Assembly: GCA_016844415.1 (NCBI GenBank)
Contig: JAENIX010000076.1
Coordinates: 1-6,810, forward strand
Length of the DNA stretch: 6,810 bases
From: Actinomycetota bacterium
GTDB lineage: Bacteria; Desulfobacterota; Deferrimicrobia; Deferrimicrobiales; Deferrimicrobiaceae
Reading direction: 5' to 3'
Part shown: piece by piece, positions 1-5,999 of the stretch
How the letters are laid out: every line of letters starts with the position of its first letter
Numbering within the stretch: the stretch's first letter is position 1
The notes under the pieces: model-generated
What the model saw: the letters and a program-made list of their open reading frames with translations, nothing else
Told to the model about the DNA's origin: nothing
The model's database searches: none
Made by a program: the position numbers and the translations under genes

Positions 1-269
1 CACAGGATTGAAAGCGCTATTGGAAGATCGAGCAACGCGCTGTCCTTGCGAAGGTCGGCGGGAGCGAGGTTGATCGTCACCTTGCGGCCGGGGAAAGGGT
101 AGCCTGAGTTGCGGATCGCGGCGCGTATCCGGTCGCCGCTTTCGCGCACGGGGCCTCCGGGAAGCCCGACGATGGTGTACGAGGGGAGCCCCTGGGAAAT
201 GTCGGTTTCGACTTCGACGGGGATCGCGTCGATTCCCAAAAGGGTTGAGGAGCGGACGCGTACGAGCAT
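1..269 (-). CDS. yifB: YifB/ComM family Mg-chelatase-like AAA+ ATPase, N-terminal part (cut by window edge)
   Basis: Reading leftward from the ATG at 269-267, 89 codons are open to the edge without a stop. The translation begins [18 protein letters not shown] and continues with the family's N-terminal hallmarks: the [20 protein letters not shown] segment, [20 protein letters not shown], and then [24 protein letters not shown]. In full-length members (about 500 residues) this ChlI-like domain precedes the Mg-chelatase ATPase core, which lies outside the window. A purine-rich ribosome site (GGAAGAAAGGA) lies about 7 bases before the ATG and fixes the start. ComM, a member of this family, is known as a branch-migration helicase acting in natural transformation. 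Many bacteria without known competence also carry the gene, so its role here is open. It is divergent from moaC, and nothing suggests a shared function. Confidence 0.93.
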   Translation of the reverse strand, partial: MLVRVRSSTLLGIDAIPVEVETDISQGLPSYTIVGLPGGPVRESGDRIRAAIRNSGYPFPGRKVTINLAPADLRKDSALLDLPIALSIL

Positions 270-443
270 GCGACGGTCCTTTCTTCCCGTGTGGAATCGG
301 AGACTATACTGGAGACAGCAATTCCCGGACCACAATGCCCGGAACTCGCGTACGCCGCCGGTGCAATTTCCCTGTCATCGCGGGATGACGCAGCGGGGGC
401 TTCCGGCAGCGGCGTATGTAGCGGAGGGATAGATTGCGTTGAA

Positions 444-475
444 GCGGAATCCGCAGCGAGCGGGCGGAACCGCCC
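444..475. repeat. Two adjacent short GC hairpins
   Basis: GCGG-AAT-CCGC occupies 444-454. GGGCGG-AA-CCGCCC occupies 462-475, a 6-bp stem whose 2-base loop would have to open to at least 4. Neither is followed by a T run on either strand, so they do not look like classic intrinsic terminators. They lie about 175 bases upstream of the yifB start. Confidence 0.4.
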
Positions 476-490
476 AGGATTACCCTACGG

Positions 491-525
491 TGCACCACTA
501 CCTAGTTAACCTCTGATGTGGTGCA
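491..525. repeat. Perfect 8-bp inverted repeat TGCACCAC / GTGGTGCA
   Basis: TGCACCAC at 491-498 is the exact reverse complement of GTGGTGCA at 518-525, with 19 bases between. The loop contains the small palindrome GTTAAC (505-510). It could be a stem-loop in an RNA from either strand or a binding site for a dimeric regulator. The sequence gives no clue which. Confidence 0.5.
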
Positions 526-533
526 GGTCGCGA

Positions 534-564
534 GCCCCCCTACCAAATACCTCGACCGGGGGGC
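534..564. repeat. 7-bp inverted repeat GCCCCCC / GGGGGGC
   Basis: GCCCCCC (534-540) and GGGGGGC (558-564) are exact reverse complements with 17 bases between them. It begins 9 bases after the 491-525 inverted repeat, so the two stems could stack in one folded RNA. There is no T tract on either side. An alternative partner for the G run is GTCCCCC near 592-598. Confidence 0.4.
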
Positions 565-566
565 AG

Positions 567-586
567 GCGTAGCTGCGCGTAGCTGC
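567..586. repeat. Perfect tandem duplication of a 10-base unit
   Basis: GCGTAGCTGC occurs twice head to tail, at 567-576 and 577-586. The unit contains the palindrome AGCT. A two-copy tandem repeat of this kind usually arises by replication slippage. No coding role is apparent. Confidence 0.6.
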
Positions 587-665
587 AAGGAAGTCCCCCG
601 CGAGGAATCGAGCGAAAACAGGGAACTAAGCCGGTCGCGGAGCCCCGGCCCCTTACCTGGACTTT

Positions 666-725
666 ATTCGCTCCCTGGAGTCCCCCCTCCAGCCCCACTC
701 TCGGACAAAATTCGCTCCCTGGGGT
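666..725. repeat. Imperfect direct repeat, 44-base period, each copy next to a hairpin
   Basis: ATTCGCTCCCTGGAGT (666-681) recurs as ATTCGCTCCCTGGGGT (710-725), 15 of 16 bases identical with a 44-base offset. Weaker similarity extends to the left of each copy. Each copy flows into a hairpin. The first gives CTGGAG (675-680) with CTCCAG (687-692). The second gives GGGTAC-CCC-GTACCC (722-736), with an outer CCCTGG (717-722) that could alternatively pair with CCAGGG (744-749). This resembles a pair of palindromic intergenic units. No target-site duplication or transposase is visible. Confidence 0.5.
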
Positions 726-798
726 ACCCCGTACCCAATAACTCCAGGGGTAAGGCGGCGCAGCCGGCCCCCGAGGCATAGCGACTTCCGGGTATATT

Positions 799-854
799 CC
801 GGACGGCTAGGGAGTCTGTCCGGTCGGGTTTTCGGACTGGAGGGGAAGAGTCCG
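799..854 (+). promoter_or_regulatory. Candidate moaC leader with alternating, mutually exclusive stems
   Basis: Four complementary segments alternate: CCGGAC (799-804), GTCCGG (818-823), CGGACT (833-838) and AGTCCG (849-854). Neighbouring segments can pair 1:2 (6 bp), 2:3 (5 bp) or 3:4 (6 bp), and each choice excludes the next. This layout is typical of attenuators and riboswitch expression platforms. The 2:3 loop ends in a short TTTT, but no segment pair is followed by a proper T run, so a transcription terminator is not shown. Molybdenum cofactor operons in several lineages, including deltaproteobacteria, are controlled by the Moco RNA motif. I could not recognise that motif's core here, so identity with it is not claimed. 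Confidence 0.35.
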
Positions 855-934
855 TTGAGCGGGAAGGCCGTCTCGACTAGAATGTGGGATGCGATACGGT
901 CGTTTTACAAACCGGGGAAGGCGGGAAACAGGCG

Positions 935-1549
935 ATGAAATCGGGTAAGGCGAGCATGGCGGACATTTCGGGGAAGCCGGCGACAGCGCGAGAAGCGGTC
1001 GCGGAGGGGTGGGTCCTGCTGTCCGCCGCCGCATGGAGGATGATAAAAGGTGGAGAGATCCCCAAGGGAGACGTGCTCGGGGTGGCGCGGGTGGCCGGCA
1101 TAATGGCCGCCAAGTCGACCCCGCGGATCCTCCCCTTGTGCCATCCTCTGCCGCTGGCCTCCGTGGCGGTGGACTTTTCGCTTTCCGCCCCGGGAAAAGT
1201 GCGAATCGTGGCCGTCGTAAGGACCGTCGCCCCCACGGGGGTCGAGATGGAGGCGCTGACCGCCGTATCCGCCGCGGCCCTGTGCATCTACGACATGGCG
1301 AAGCCCGTCGACCGGTCGATCGAGATCACCGGGATCCGCCTCCTGCGAAAGACCGGTGGCAAGAGCGGGGATTACAGCGGAGCAAAACGAGGCTCGAGCG
1401 CTCCGGGGTTGATAACGCGAGCGGACCGAGCGAAGCGAGGTCTAGCGGTTGCTCAGCGGGAAATTTCGCGGCCAAGCCGCGCCGCGAGCCGGCCCGCCTC
1501 GCGCAATTCCGCGGGCGGCAGGGGGAAGGCCCCGAAGCGATCGCGGTGA
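935..1549 (+). CDS. moaC: MoaC, cyclic pyranopterin monophosphate synthase, with abnormal C-terminal tail
   Basis: MoaC acts with MoaA in the first step of molybdenum cofactor synthesis, turning the MoaA product (3',8-cyclo-7,8-dihydro-GTP) into cyclic pyranopterin monophosphate in the cytoplasm. With the ATG at 935 the protein has 204 residues. Family landmarks run from residue 9: [35 protein letters not shown] (K60), LCHPLPL (H70), [20 protein letters not shown] (D120) and AKPVD (K123), ending at GGKSGDY (about 141-147). The conserved Lys, His, Glu and Asp residues are present. A GGGAA site lies about 8 bases before this ATG; an in-frame ATG at 956 and a GTG at 884 are alternatives. Usual MoaC is about 160 residues. 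Here about 57 Arg/Ser-rich residues follow GDY, and the last 97 bases are antisense to the neighbouring transglutaminase gene. A tandem TGATAA sits one frame over at 1410-1415, so the tail is probably a frame artefact or a recent mutation. No other moa genes are in the window. Confidence 0.93.
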   Translation: MKSGKASMADISGKPATAREAVAEGWVLLSAAAWRMIKGGEIPKGDVLGVARVAGIMAAKSTPRILPLCHPLPLASVAVDFSLSAPGKVRIVAVVRTVAPTGVEMEALTAVSAAALCIYDMAKPVDRSIEITGIRLLRKTGGKSGDYSGAKRGSSAPGLITRADRAKRGLAVAQREISRPSRAASRPASRNSAGGRGKAPKRSR

Positions 1550-3432
1550 TAGAGCGCCAGGAACCGTGAGGCGTCCGCCGCGATGGAACCTGTGTTATCC
1601 ATCGCCGCATAATCACGCGGAAGCGGCGCCTCGCCGCCTTGAGCTGCAGTCAGCCCGTTCAACGAGGGAATGCGGATTACCCGGCGTAGAATTGCGGCGG
1701 CAAGCAACAGCGCGAGGATGGCCGCGCCCAGTTGAGCGCCATGGCGGCGAAGCGCCTTCGCAGGCCCGAAAGCGCGTGCGATGCCCGCCCTGGTCCTGTG
1801 GAACGCCAGCTGTCCTTCCGCCACACCTTCCGCCTGCATCTTCAGGGAGTAATTGATGACGTACTTGTCCCAGCGCTGCCGCGCCCAGTCGACGTAGATC
1901 CACGGTTTCCCCGTCCGGGCGAAGAAAGGGGAATTCTCCCCGAGCGGCGGCGTCGCGTCCAGCGTCAACCATTTCCCGTCGATCAGCGCTTCGGTCCAGG
2001 CGTGCGCGTCGGACTGCCGCACGATGAGGTATTTTCCGATGTCGCTCCACTCTCCGCCCATGTAGCCCGCGGTGAGCCGGGAAGGGATCCCCGATGCGCG
2101 CAGTATCAACGCCAGGGCGGTGGCGTAGTGCTCGCAATACCCCGCCTTGCTGACGAAGAGGAAATCACGCACCGATGAGGCGGAGTCGGTGACCGCATAC
2201 CTGAAGCCGGTCCGGAAAAACCGCAGGGCGGCCTCCGCCTTTTCGGCGTCCGATCCCGCTCCAGCTGTTATCCGCGCGGAGAGCTCCCCGAGGTCGTCCC
2301 ATCCGGCAGGCAGTTCCAGGTACCGCCGGGCCGCCGCTGGATCCGGAACGGATGCCCTCGACGCTTCCTGGGAGAACTGTATCCGGTAGCGAAGCGGGGG
2401 ATGGCCAGGCATCGCGAGGGAGAAGCTTCCCTCCCCTTCCGTCCACACATCGCCCAGGCTTCCTTCGAAGAGGTGGGTTGTTCCGTAGACGAACAGGGCT
2501 GGGTTGTCCATGGCTTCCAATGTGACGTCCGCTTCCCGCAGGAGCGTTCCCCCGGGGATCGGAGCGGCTGTGTAGTGTGATCCCGTTCTCGGGAGGCGCA
2601 TCCGGTGCCGCTGGGGGCGCATCCACGTCTTCCCGTCGAACACGGAATAGGTTGCGCCCCGCAGGTAAAGTCCGGACGGGGATATATCGGCCGGGTATCC
2701 GGGGAATTCTATCCGCGCGGCCACGCGACGGTCGGCCTTGACTCCCGTCACCTCCCGAAGGGAGATCGTGTCGGAAAACCCGGTTATTCCTTCAGTGCGC
2801 CGGAGATTTCGAAGCATCTGGCCGATCCCGACACGGGGTGTGACGATGAAGAGGATCATGGAGAAGAGCACCCCTCCGGCGGCCGCGAGTAGCAGGAGTT
2901 TCGCTGCGAACCCGGTGCGGACCGTGCGGACCGCCGGATCCGCTTCCATTTCTTCGCCCTGCACCTGGAGGGCCCACATCGCTCCCGCGCAGAGACCCAT
3001 GTAGAAGAATGCGAACACCGCGAACTGGACCTCGGTCGTGGACGCGGCCGATGCGAGGAATTCGAGGAAGGAGATCGCCGACAGCTGCCACCCGTCGCGG
3101 ACTCCCTTGGGGAGAAGGAACCTGACCGACTGGATTCCCAGGACGAGGACGGAAATGGAGTAGAGCGGGTCCTGGCTTCCCCGGAAAAAGTCGGCGGCTG
3201 CAGCTGCCACGGCGGCAAAGAGAAGGGGTGGGGCGATCCGAAGCCAGCGGTCCCTTCGCGCCTCCGTCCAGTCGAGGTACGCTCCGGCGATGAAGGAGGC
3301 GGATGCGACCGCGAGCGCCGCGCGTGACACCTCGGTAAGGAGGGCGAGCGGGAGAAGACCCCATGCCCATTGGGCGCGCAGGACCCACCACAGGAGCCCG
3401 GGTCGGCCTGGGGACGCCCGATCACCGGTCAT
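1453..3432 (-). CDS. TgpA-like membrane transglutaminase (DUF3488 / transglutaminase-like / DUF4129)
   Basis: This is a 659-residue membrane protein with the three-part plan of the TgpA family. Residues about 13-200 form roughly seven hydrophobic segments (for example 35-52, 88-107, 134-157, 174-197), the DUF3488-like region. Residues about 230-510 are a soluble portion with a transglutaminase-like domain whose triad is visible: Cys433 in [20 protein letters not shown], His477 in SDAHAW and Asp492 in LTLDATPP. One more membrane helix (about 566-586) is followed by a short DUF4129-like tail containing [13 protein letters not shown]. The catalytic domain is predicted to face outside the cytoplasm. 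A Pseudomonas homologue is essential, but the family's substrate is not established. It is the last gene of the MoxR–DUF58 operon; its ATG (3432-3430) overlaps the DUF58 stop as ATGA. Its 3' end overlaps the convergent moaC by 97 bases, and because the DUF4129-like tail looks intact, moaC is the gene with the wrong end. Confidence 0.93.
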   Translation of the reverse strand: MTGDRASPGRPGLLWWVLRAQWAWGLLPLALLTEVSRAALAVASASFIAGAYLDWTEARRDRWLRIAPPLLFAAVAAAAADFFRGSQDPLYSISVLVLGIQSVRFLLPKGVRDGWQLSAISFLEFLASAASTTEVQFAVFAFFYMGLCAGAMWALQVQGEEMEADPAVRTVRTGFAAKLLLLAAAGGVLFSMILFIVTPRVGIGQMLRNLRRTEGITGFSDTISLREVTGVKADRRVAARIEFPGYPADISPSGLYLRGATYSVFDGKTWMRPQRHRMRLPRTGSHYTAAPIPGGTLLREADVTLEAMDNPALFVYGTTHLFEGSLGDVWTEGEGSFSLAMPGHPPLRYRIQFSQEASRASVPDPAAARRYLELPAGWDDLGELSARITAGAGSDAEKAEAALRFFRTGFRYAVTDSASSVRDFLFVSKAGYCEHYATALALILRASGIPSRLTAGYMGGEWSDIGKYLIVRQSDAHAWTEALIDGKWLTLDATPPLGENSPFFARTGKPWIYVDWARQRWDKYVINYSLKMQAEGVAEGQLAFHRTRAGIARAFGPAKALRRHGAQLGAAILALLLAAAILRRVIRIPSLNGLTAAQGGEAPLPRDYAAMDNTGSIAADASRFLALYHRDRFGAFPLPPAELREAGRLAARLGREISR

Positions 3433-4382
3433 GGCGCGCCACTTTCCGCGGAGGGGGTTTCGGCGCCGGCCAGGGCCAGGAACGTAAGCGCTTCCGTACG
3501 CCGGCTTCCTCCCGCGGCGTTGACCGTGAGTCTGTCACCCTCCCAGATTCTGTATGGGTGGCCCTCCTTCTCGCAGGCAAGGACGAAGGCGCACGTGCCG
3601 GAAACGATTCGCTCGAAGTCGGGCGAGCGGCAGTCCGCGGGCAGTCGAATGTCAACCACCGCGGCCCTCCCGCTTTCGCGTTCCTTCACCATCCATTTTC
3701 CCATCCGGGCCGACGCTTTCCAGTGGATGTCCCTGAACGGATCCGCGGGCATCTGTTCCCGCGCTCCACGTATCGATTCCCCCCCCCTCCCGGAGGGCGC
3801 CGCCGCCCCGGTGCTTTCGCGGGCGTTTCGGCGTTGCGCGGGTTCTTCGGCCTCCGCCGGCTCCGGGTACACGACCAGGGATGCGTCCGGCGTCACGTCC
3901 ATCGACTTCACGAAGAGAGCGAACGGGAAACTGGTGGAGACCTCGCACGAAACCGATGGAAGCGCTCCCCTGCGCGCGGGGCGGAATGAAAAGACGCGGG
4001 TCGCGGCCCCGCCGCCGGGAATTTCCGGGAACCGTATCGAACGGATCGCCCCGTCGATCGGCAGCGATACGGTGAGGGACAGGGCGGGAAATCGCTTCCT
4101 CCCCGCGAAGCACGTGACGGCGAGGAGGCTTTCCCGGGACGCGAACGCCTCCGACGCATGGCGGACCCTGACCGAGGTCCGCCGGATGCACCATTCCGAG
4201 AAGAATCCGGAGACGAGGATCAGGCTTAAGTTCATGCTGAGGGCCATGTACAGGAGATTGTTGCCGGTGTTGACCGCCGCGGCCCCCACGCCGAGAGTGA
4301 TCAGCAGGAACCATTTCCCCTCGGGCGTCACCCGTAACCTTCGCGGCGGCCGAAAGCGCCGGCGAAAGGCGGAAAATTTCAT
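3429..4382 (-). CDS. DUF58 domain protein, membrane-anchored
   Basis: This is a 317-residue protein starting MKFSAFRRRFRPPRRLRVTPEGK. A basic N-terminus is followed by two membrane segments (about 24-38 and 44-62). The RPARRGALPSV...SFPFALF stretch (about 135-157) and the diagnostic DUF58 motif DPFRDIHWKASARMGKWMVKE (214-234, key residues Asp, Arg, Trp, Lys) follow. DUF58 proteins accompany MoxR ATPases and often transglutaminases. A role in envelope function or protein maturation is commonly suggested, but no activity is proven. The start at 4382 overlaps the moxR stop as ATGA, with no strong Shine-Dalgarno sequence ahead, so translation is likely coupled. The frame is open further upstream to 4700, but that part is antisense-like, Arg/Pro-rich and lies inside moxR, so it was rejected. 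Confidence 0.92.
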   Translation of the reverse strand: MKFSAFRRRFRPPRRLRVTPEGKWFLLITLGVGAAAVNTGNNLLYMALSMNLSLILVSGFFSEWCIRRTSVRVRHASEAFASRESLLAVTCFAGRKRFPALSLTVSLPIDGAIRSIRFPEIPGGGAATRVFSFRPARRGALPSVSCEVSTSFPFALFVKSMDVTPDASLVVYPEPAEAEEPAQRRNARESTGAAAPSGRGGESIRGAREQMPADPFRDIHWKASARMGKWMVKERESGRAAVVDIRLPADCRSPDFERIVSGTCAFVLACEKEGHPYRIWEGDRLTVNAAGGSRRTEALTFLALAGAETPSAESGAP

Positions 4383-5326
4383 AGAGGGGCCGGAACGGTC
4401 TCGAGGATCTCGGAGAGGACCGCCGCCGAAGCTTCCGCGGCGGTTTCCGTCCCCGGGGATCCTTTCATGAAGATGCGGTGGCACAGGACGGCGTGCGCCG
4501 TCCGCTTGACGTCGCCCGGGGTCGCGTGGTCGCGGCCCGAAAGCAGCGCCAGCCCCTGGGAGGTGTTCTTGAGGCCGATCGCGCCACGGGGGGACGCGCC
4601 GAGGCGGACGGCAGGGTGTCTCCGCGTGGCTTCGACGATGCGGAGTATGTATTCGACCAACGACTCGCGGACCGCGATCCTGTCGAGCGCCGAGCGGCAT
4701 TCCCGCGCCTGCTCCGGGGACAGAACGGAAGGGATGCCGTCCCGGCTCGTGAACATGTTGTTTTCCCGGATCAGCCTGAGTTCCGAAACCCGGTCCGGGT
4801 AGGACAGCCTCAGCCGCAGGTTGAACCGGTCGAGCTGGGATTCGGGAAGAGGATATGTCCCGTGCTGGTCGAACGGGTTCTGCGTCGCGATCACGAGGAA
4901 AGGGTCGGGAAGCGGATAAGTCCGGTTGTCAACGGTGACCTGCCGCTCGCTCATCCCCTCGAGCAGCGCGCTCTGCGCCCTCGGATTGCTCCGATTGATC
5001 TCGTCGGCGAGAACTATGTTGGCGAAGAGGGGGCCGGGAGAGAATGTGAAGCTTCGCTTGTCCGCGTCGAACACGTGCACCCCAACGACGTCCTGCGGGA
5101 GGAGATCGCTCGTGAACTGGACGCGGCGGAACGTCCCTGATATGCTCGCGGCGATGGCGCGCGCCAACGTCGTTTTTCCAGTCCCCGGGATGTCCTCAAG
5201 CAGGATGTGCCCGCCGGCGAAGAAGGAGGCGAGGGCGAGCTCCACTGCTTCCCTCTTCCCCAGGAGGACCGACTCCACGTTTACGCGGAGGCGGGAAATC
5301 AGTTCTCTGGCTTCAGCGAAATCCAT
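4379..5326 (-). CDS. MoxR-family AAA+ ATPase
   Basis: This is a 315-residue cytoplasmic AAA+ ATPase of the MoxR branch (AAA_3 domain plus the C-terminal AAA lid). Visible motifs are Walker A DIPGTGKT (45-52), Walker B IVLADEINRS (104-113), sensor 1 VIATQNP (145-151), arginine finger ESQLDRF (162-168) and sensor 2 region GASPRG (243-248). All key residues are intact and the length is normal. MoxR proteins are chaperone-like ATPases that mature or insert cofactors into partner proteins; here the partners are presumably the two downstream products. I chose the ATG at 5326 because family similarity starts at once (MDFAEARELISRLRVNVESVLLGK). The frame remains open upstream to 5464, but that would overlap the divergent radC. 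AAAGGA abuts this ATG with no spacing, which is poor for a ribosome site and leaves the start slightly uncertain. Confidence 0.93.
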   Translation of the reverse strand: MDFAEARELISRLRVNVESVLLGKREAVELALASFFAGGHILLEDIPGTGKTTLARAIAASISGTFRRVQFTSDLLPQDVVGVHVFDADKRSFTFSPGPLFANIVLADEINRSNPRAQSALLEGMSERQVTVDNRTYPLPDPFLVIATQNPFDQHGTYPLPESQLDRFNLRLRLSYPDRVSELRLIRENNMFTSRDGIPSVLSPEQARECRSALDRIAVRESLVEYILRIVEATRRHPAVRLGASPRGAIGLKNTSQGLALLSGRDHATPGDVKRTAHAVLCHRIFMKGSPGTETAAEASAAVLSEILETVPAPL

Positions 5327-5332
5327 TCCTTT

Positions 5333-5338
5333 ATTATC
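5333..5338 (-). promoter_or_regulatory. Possible -10 element for the moxR operon
   Basis: On the minus strand GATAAT lies six bases before the moxR ATG (GATAAT-AAAGGA-ATG). If used, transcription would start at or next to the ATG, giving a leaderless or nearly leaderless message. No good -35 hexamer is present at 16-18 bases; the best-placed sequence is GAAAGT. The intergenic gap to radC is only 94 bases, so both divergent promoters must fit in it or reach into the neighbouring genes. Confidence 0.25.
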
Positions 5339-5420
5339 GCCGAAAGCGAAGCCGCACTTTCCCCTTTTTTTTGGAACGGATCTTGAATCGTTCCCGGACA
5401 TTTCGTCGGAGGAAACGGAC

Positions 5421-5999
5421 GTGGGAAGGAAGCCCGGCCGCGACGGTAGGCCGTTCGAGCACACTTCGGAGGAAGATCTTTTCCTGCTTGCCTTTCCCGA
5501 GGACCGCGGGGGGATGCGGGACGCGGCGCGGGGGGATCTTCCACGCGAAGACGGCCGGCGGATGCGCTGGGAGGCCGCGGTGGAACTGGTTCGACGGGCC
5601 CTCTCGGAGCCTTGCGCCTTCCCGGAGCCGTTCCGGACGGCGGCCGACGCCTTCGACCGTTATCGCTACCTCATGGCCGACCACCGGGTCGAGCTGTTTC
5701 TGGCCGTGCTCCTGGATGTCAAGAACAGGCGGATGTGCGACGTCCGCGTTTCGACGGGAATACTGAACGGCAGCCTGATCCATCCCCGCGAGGTGTTCGC
5801 TCCCGCCCTGCGGGAACGCGCCGCGTCGGTGCTGCTGGTCCACAACCATCCCAGCGGCGACCCGTCTCCGAGCCCCGAGGACCGGGAGGTCACGAGACGG
5901 CTTCGCGCAGCGGGAGGAATCGTGGGAATCGCCGTGCTCGACCATGTAATAATAGGTGACTGTTCGTTCCACAGCTTCCGGGAGGAAGAGGGCTGGTGA
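5421..5999 (+). CDS. radC: RadC family JAMM/MPN+ domain protein, short N-terminus
   Basis: The 192-residue product starts at GTG 5421, chosen because GGAGGA lies 7 bases ahead (5408-5413) and because the longer open frame back to 4926 runs antisense through moxR. Residues about 72-190 form the RadC JAMM/MPN domain: E91 in HRVELFLAVLLD, then HPREVFAPALRERAASVLLVHNH with H141 and H143, the HPSGD motif, and D154 in PSPEDREVTRRL. These are the metal-binding residues (HxHx10D plus an upstream Glu). The end, IAVLDHVIIGDCSFHSFRE, is typical. Usual RadC has about 220-230 residues with an N-terminal helix-hairpin-helix region; here the first 70 residues are short and lack a GIG hairpin motif, though RMRWEAAVELVRRAL resembles the region's final helix. 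Despite its name, RadC has no established DNA repair role. It heads an operon with plsC, joined by TGATG. Confidence 0.9.
   Translation: MGRKPGRDGRPFEHTSEEDLFLLAFPEDRGGMRDAARGDLPREDGRRMRWEAAVELVRRALSEPCAFPEPFRTAADAFDRYRYLMADHRVELFLAVLLDVKNRRMCDVRVSTGILNGSLIHPREVFAPALRERAASVLLVHNHPSGDPSPSPEDREVTRRLRAAGGIVGIAVLDHVIIGDCSFHSFREEEGW

Larger units (their letters stand above)
270..934. other. Gene-free, repeat-rich gap between yifB and moaC
   Basis: No open frame here has recognisable family content, and the short frames present on both strands are mutually antisense and low in complexity. The gap must hold the yifB promoter (reading left) and the moaC promoter (reading right). I see only a lone -10-like TATAGT on the minus strand at 308-303 and TATATT on the plus strand at 793-798, neither with a good -35. 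It is dense in inverted repeats (444-475, 491-525, 534-564, 675-692, 717-749, 799-854) and direct repeats (567-586, 666-725), listed separately. I looked for tRNA, tmRNA, RNase P RNA and SRP RNA signatures and found none. It could be an unrecognised structured RNA, a cluster of palindromic intergenic elements, or a decayed gene. Confidence 0.6.

Noticed and set aside
109..432. 107-codon plus-strand frame at the left end
   Set aside because: Most of it is antisense to the clearly recognisable yifB N-terminus, and its translation has no family features.
518..781. 87-codon plus-strand frame in the yifB–moaC gap, and an antisense partner at 540-779
   Set aside because: Pro/Ser/Arg-rich translations arise from the repeats at 666-725. 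There is no ribosome site or family likeness, and the open frames on the two strands mirror each other as expected of GC-rich DNA.
818..840. Intrinsic terminator (GTCCG/CGGAC stem near TTTT)
   Set aside because: The T run is inside the loop rather than after the stem, so it does not fit a rho-independent terminator.
270..934. tRNA, tmRNA, RNase P RNA or SRP RNA in the gap
   Set aside because: No T-loop/acceptor pattern, tmRNA ends, RNase P core words or SRP apical loop could be found on either strand by eye.
1009..1569. 186-codon frame overlapping moaC in another frame
   Set aside because: It is an Arg/Gly/Asp-rich shadow of moaC; the moaC frame carries all conserved motifs.
3370..4470. 366-codon plus-strand frame opposite the DUF58 gene
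   Set aside because: It is antisense to a gene with the full DUF58 motif. Composition is Arg/Pro/Ser-rich with no domain, as expected of GC-rich antisense frames.
4383..4700. N-terminal extension of the DUF58 frame up to 4700
   Set aside because: It lies inside moxR out of frame, is Arg/Pro-rich, and the ATGA-coupled Met at 4382 gives a normal DUF58 protein.
4926..5420. Long upstream extension of the radC frame
   Set aside because: It is antisense to moxR. GTG 5421 with GGAGGA at the right distance is the better start.
5334..5972. 212-codon minus-strand frame opposite radC
   Set aside because: It is a shadow of radC; the JAMM motif lies on the plus strand.
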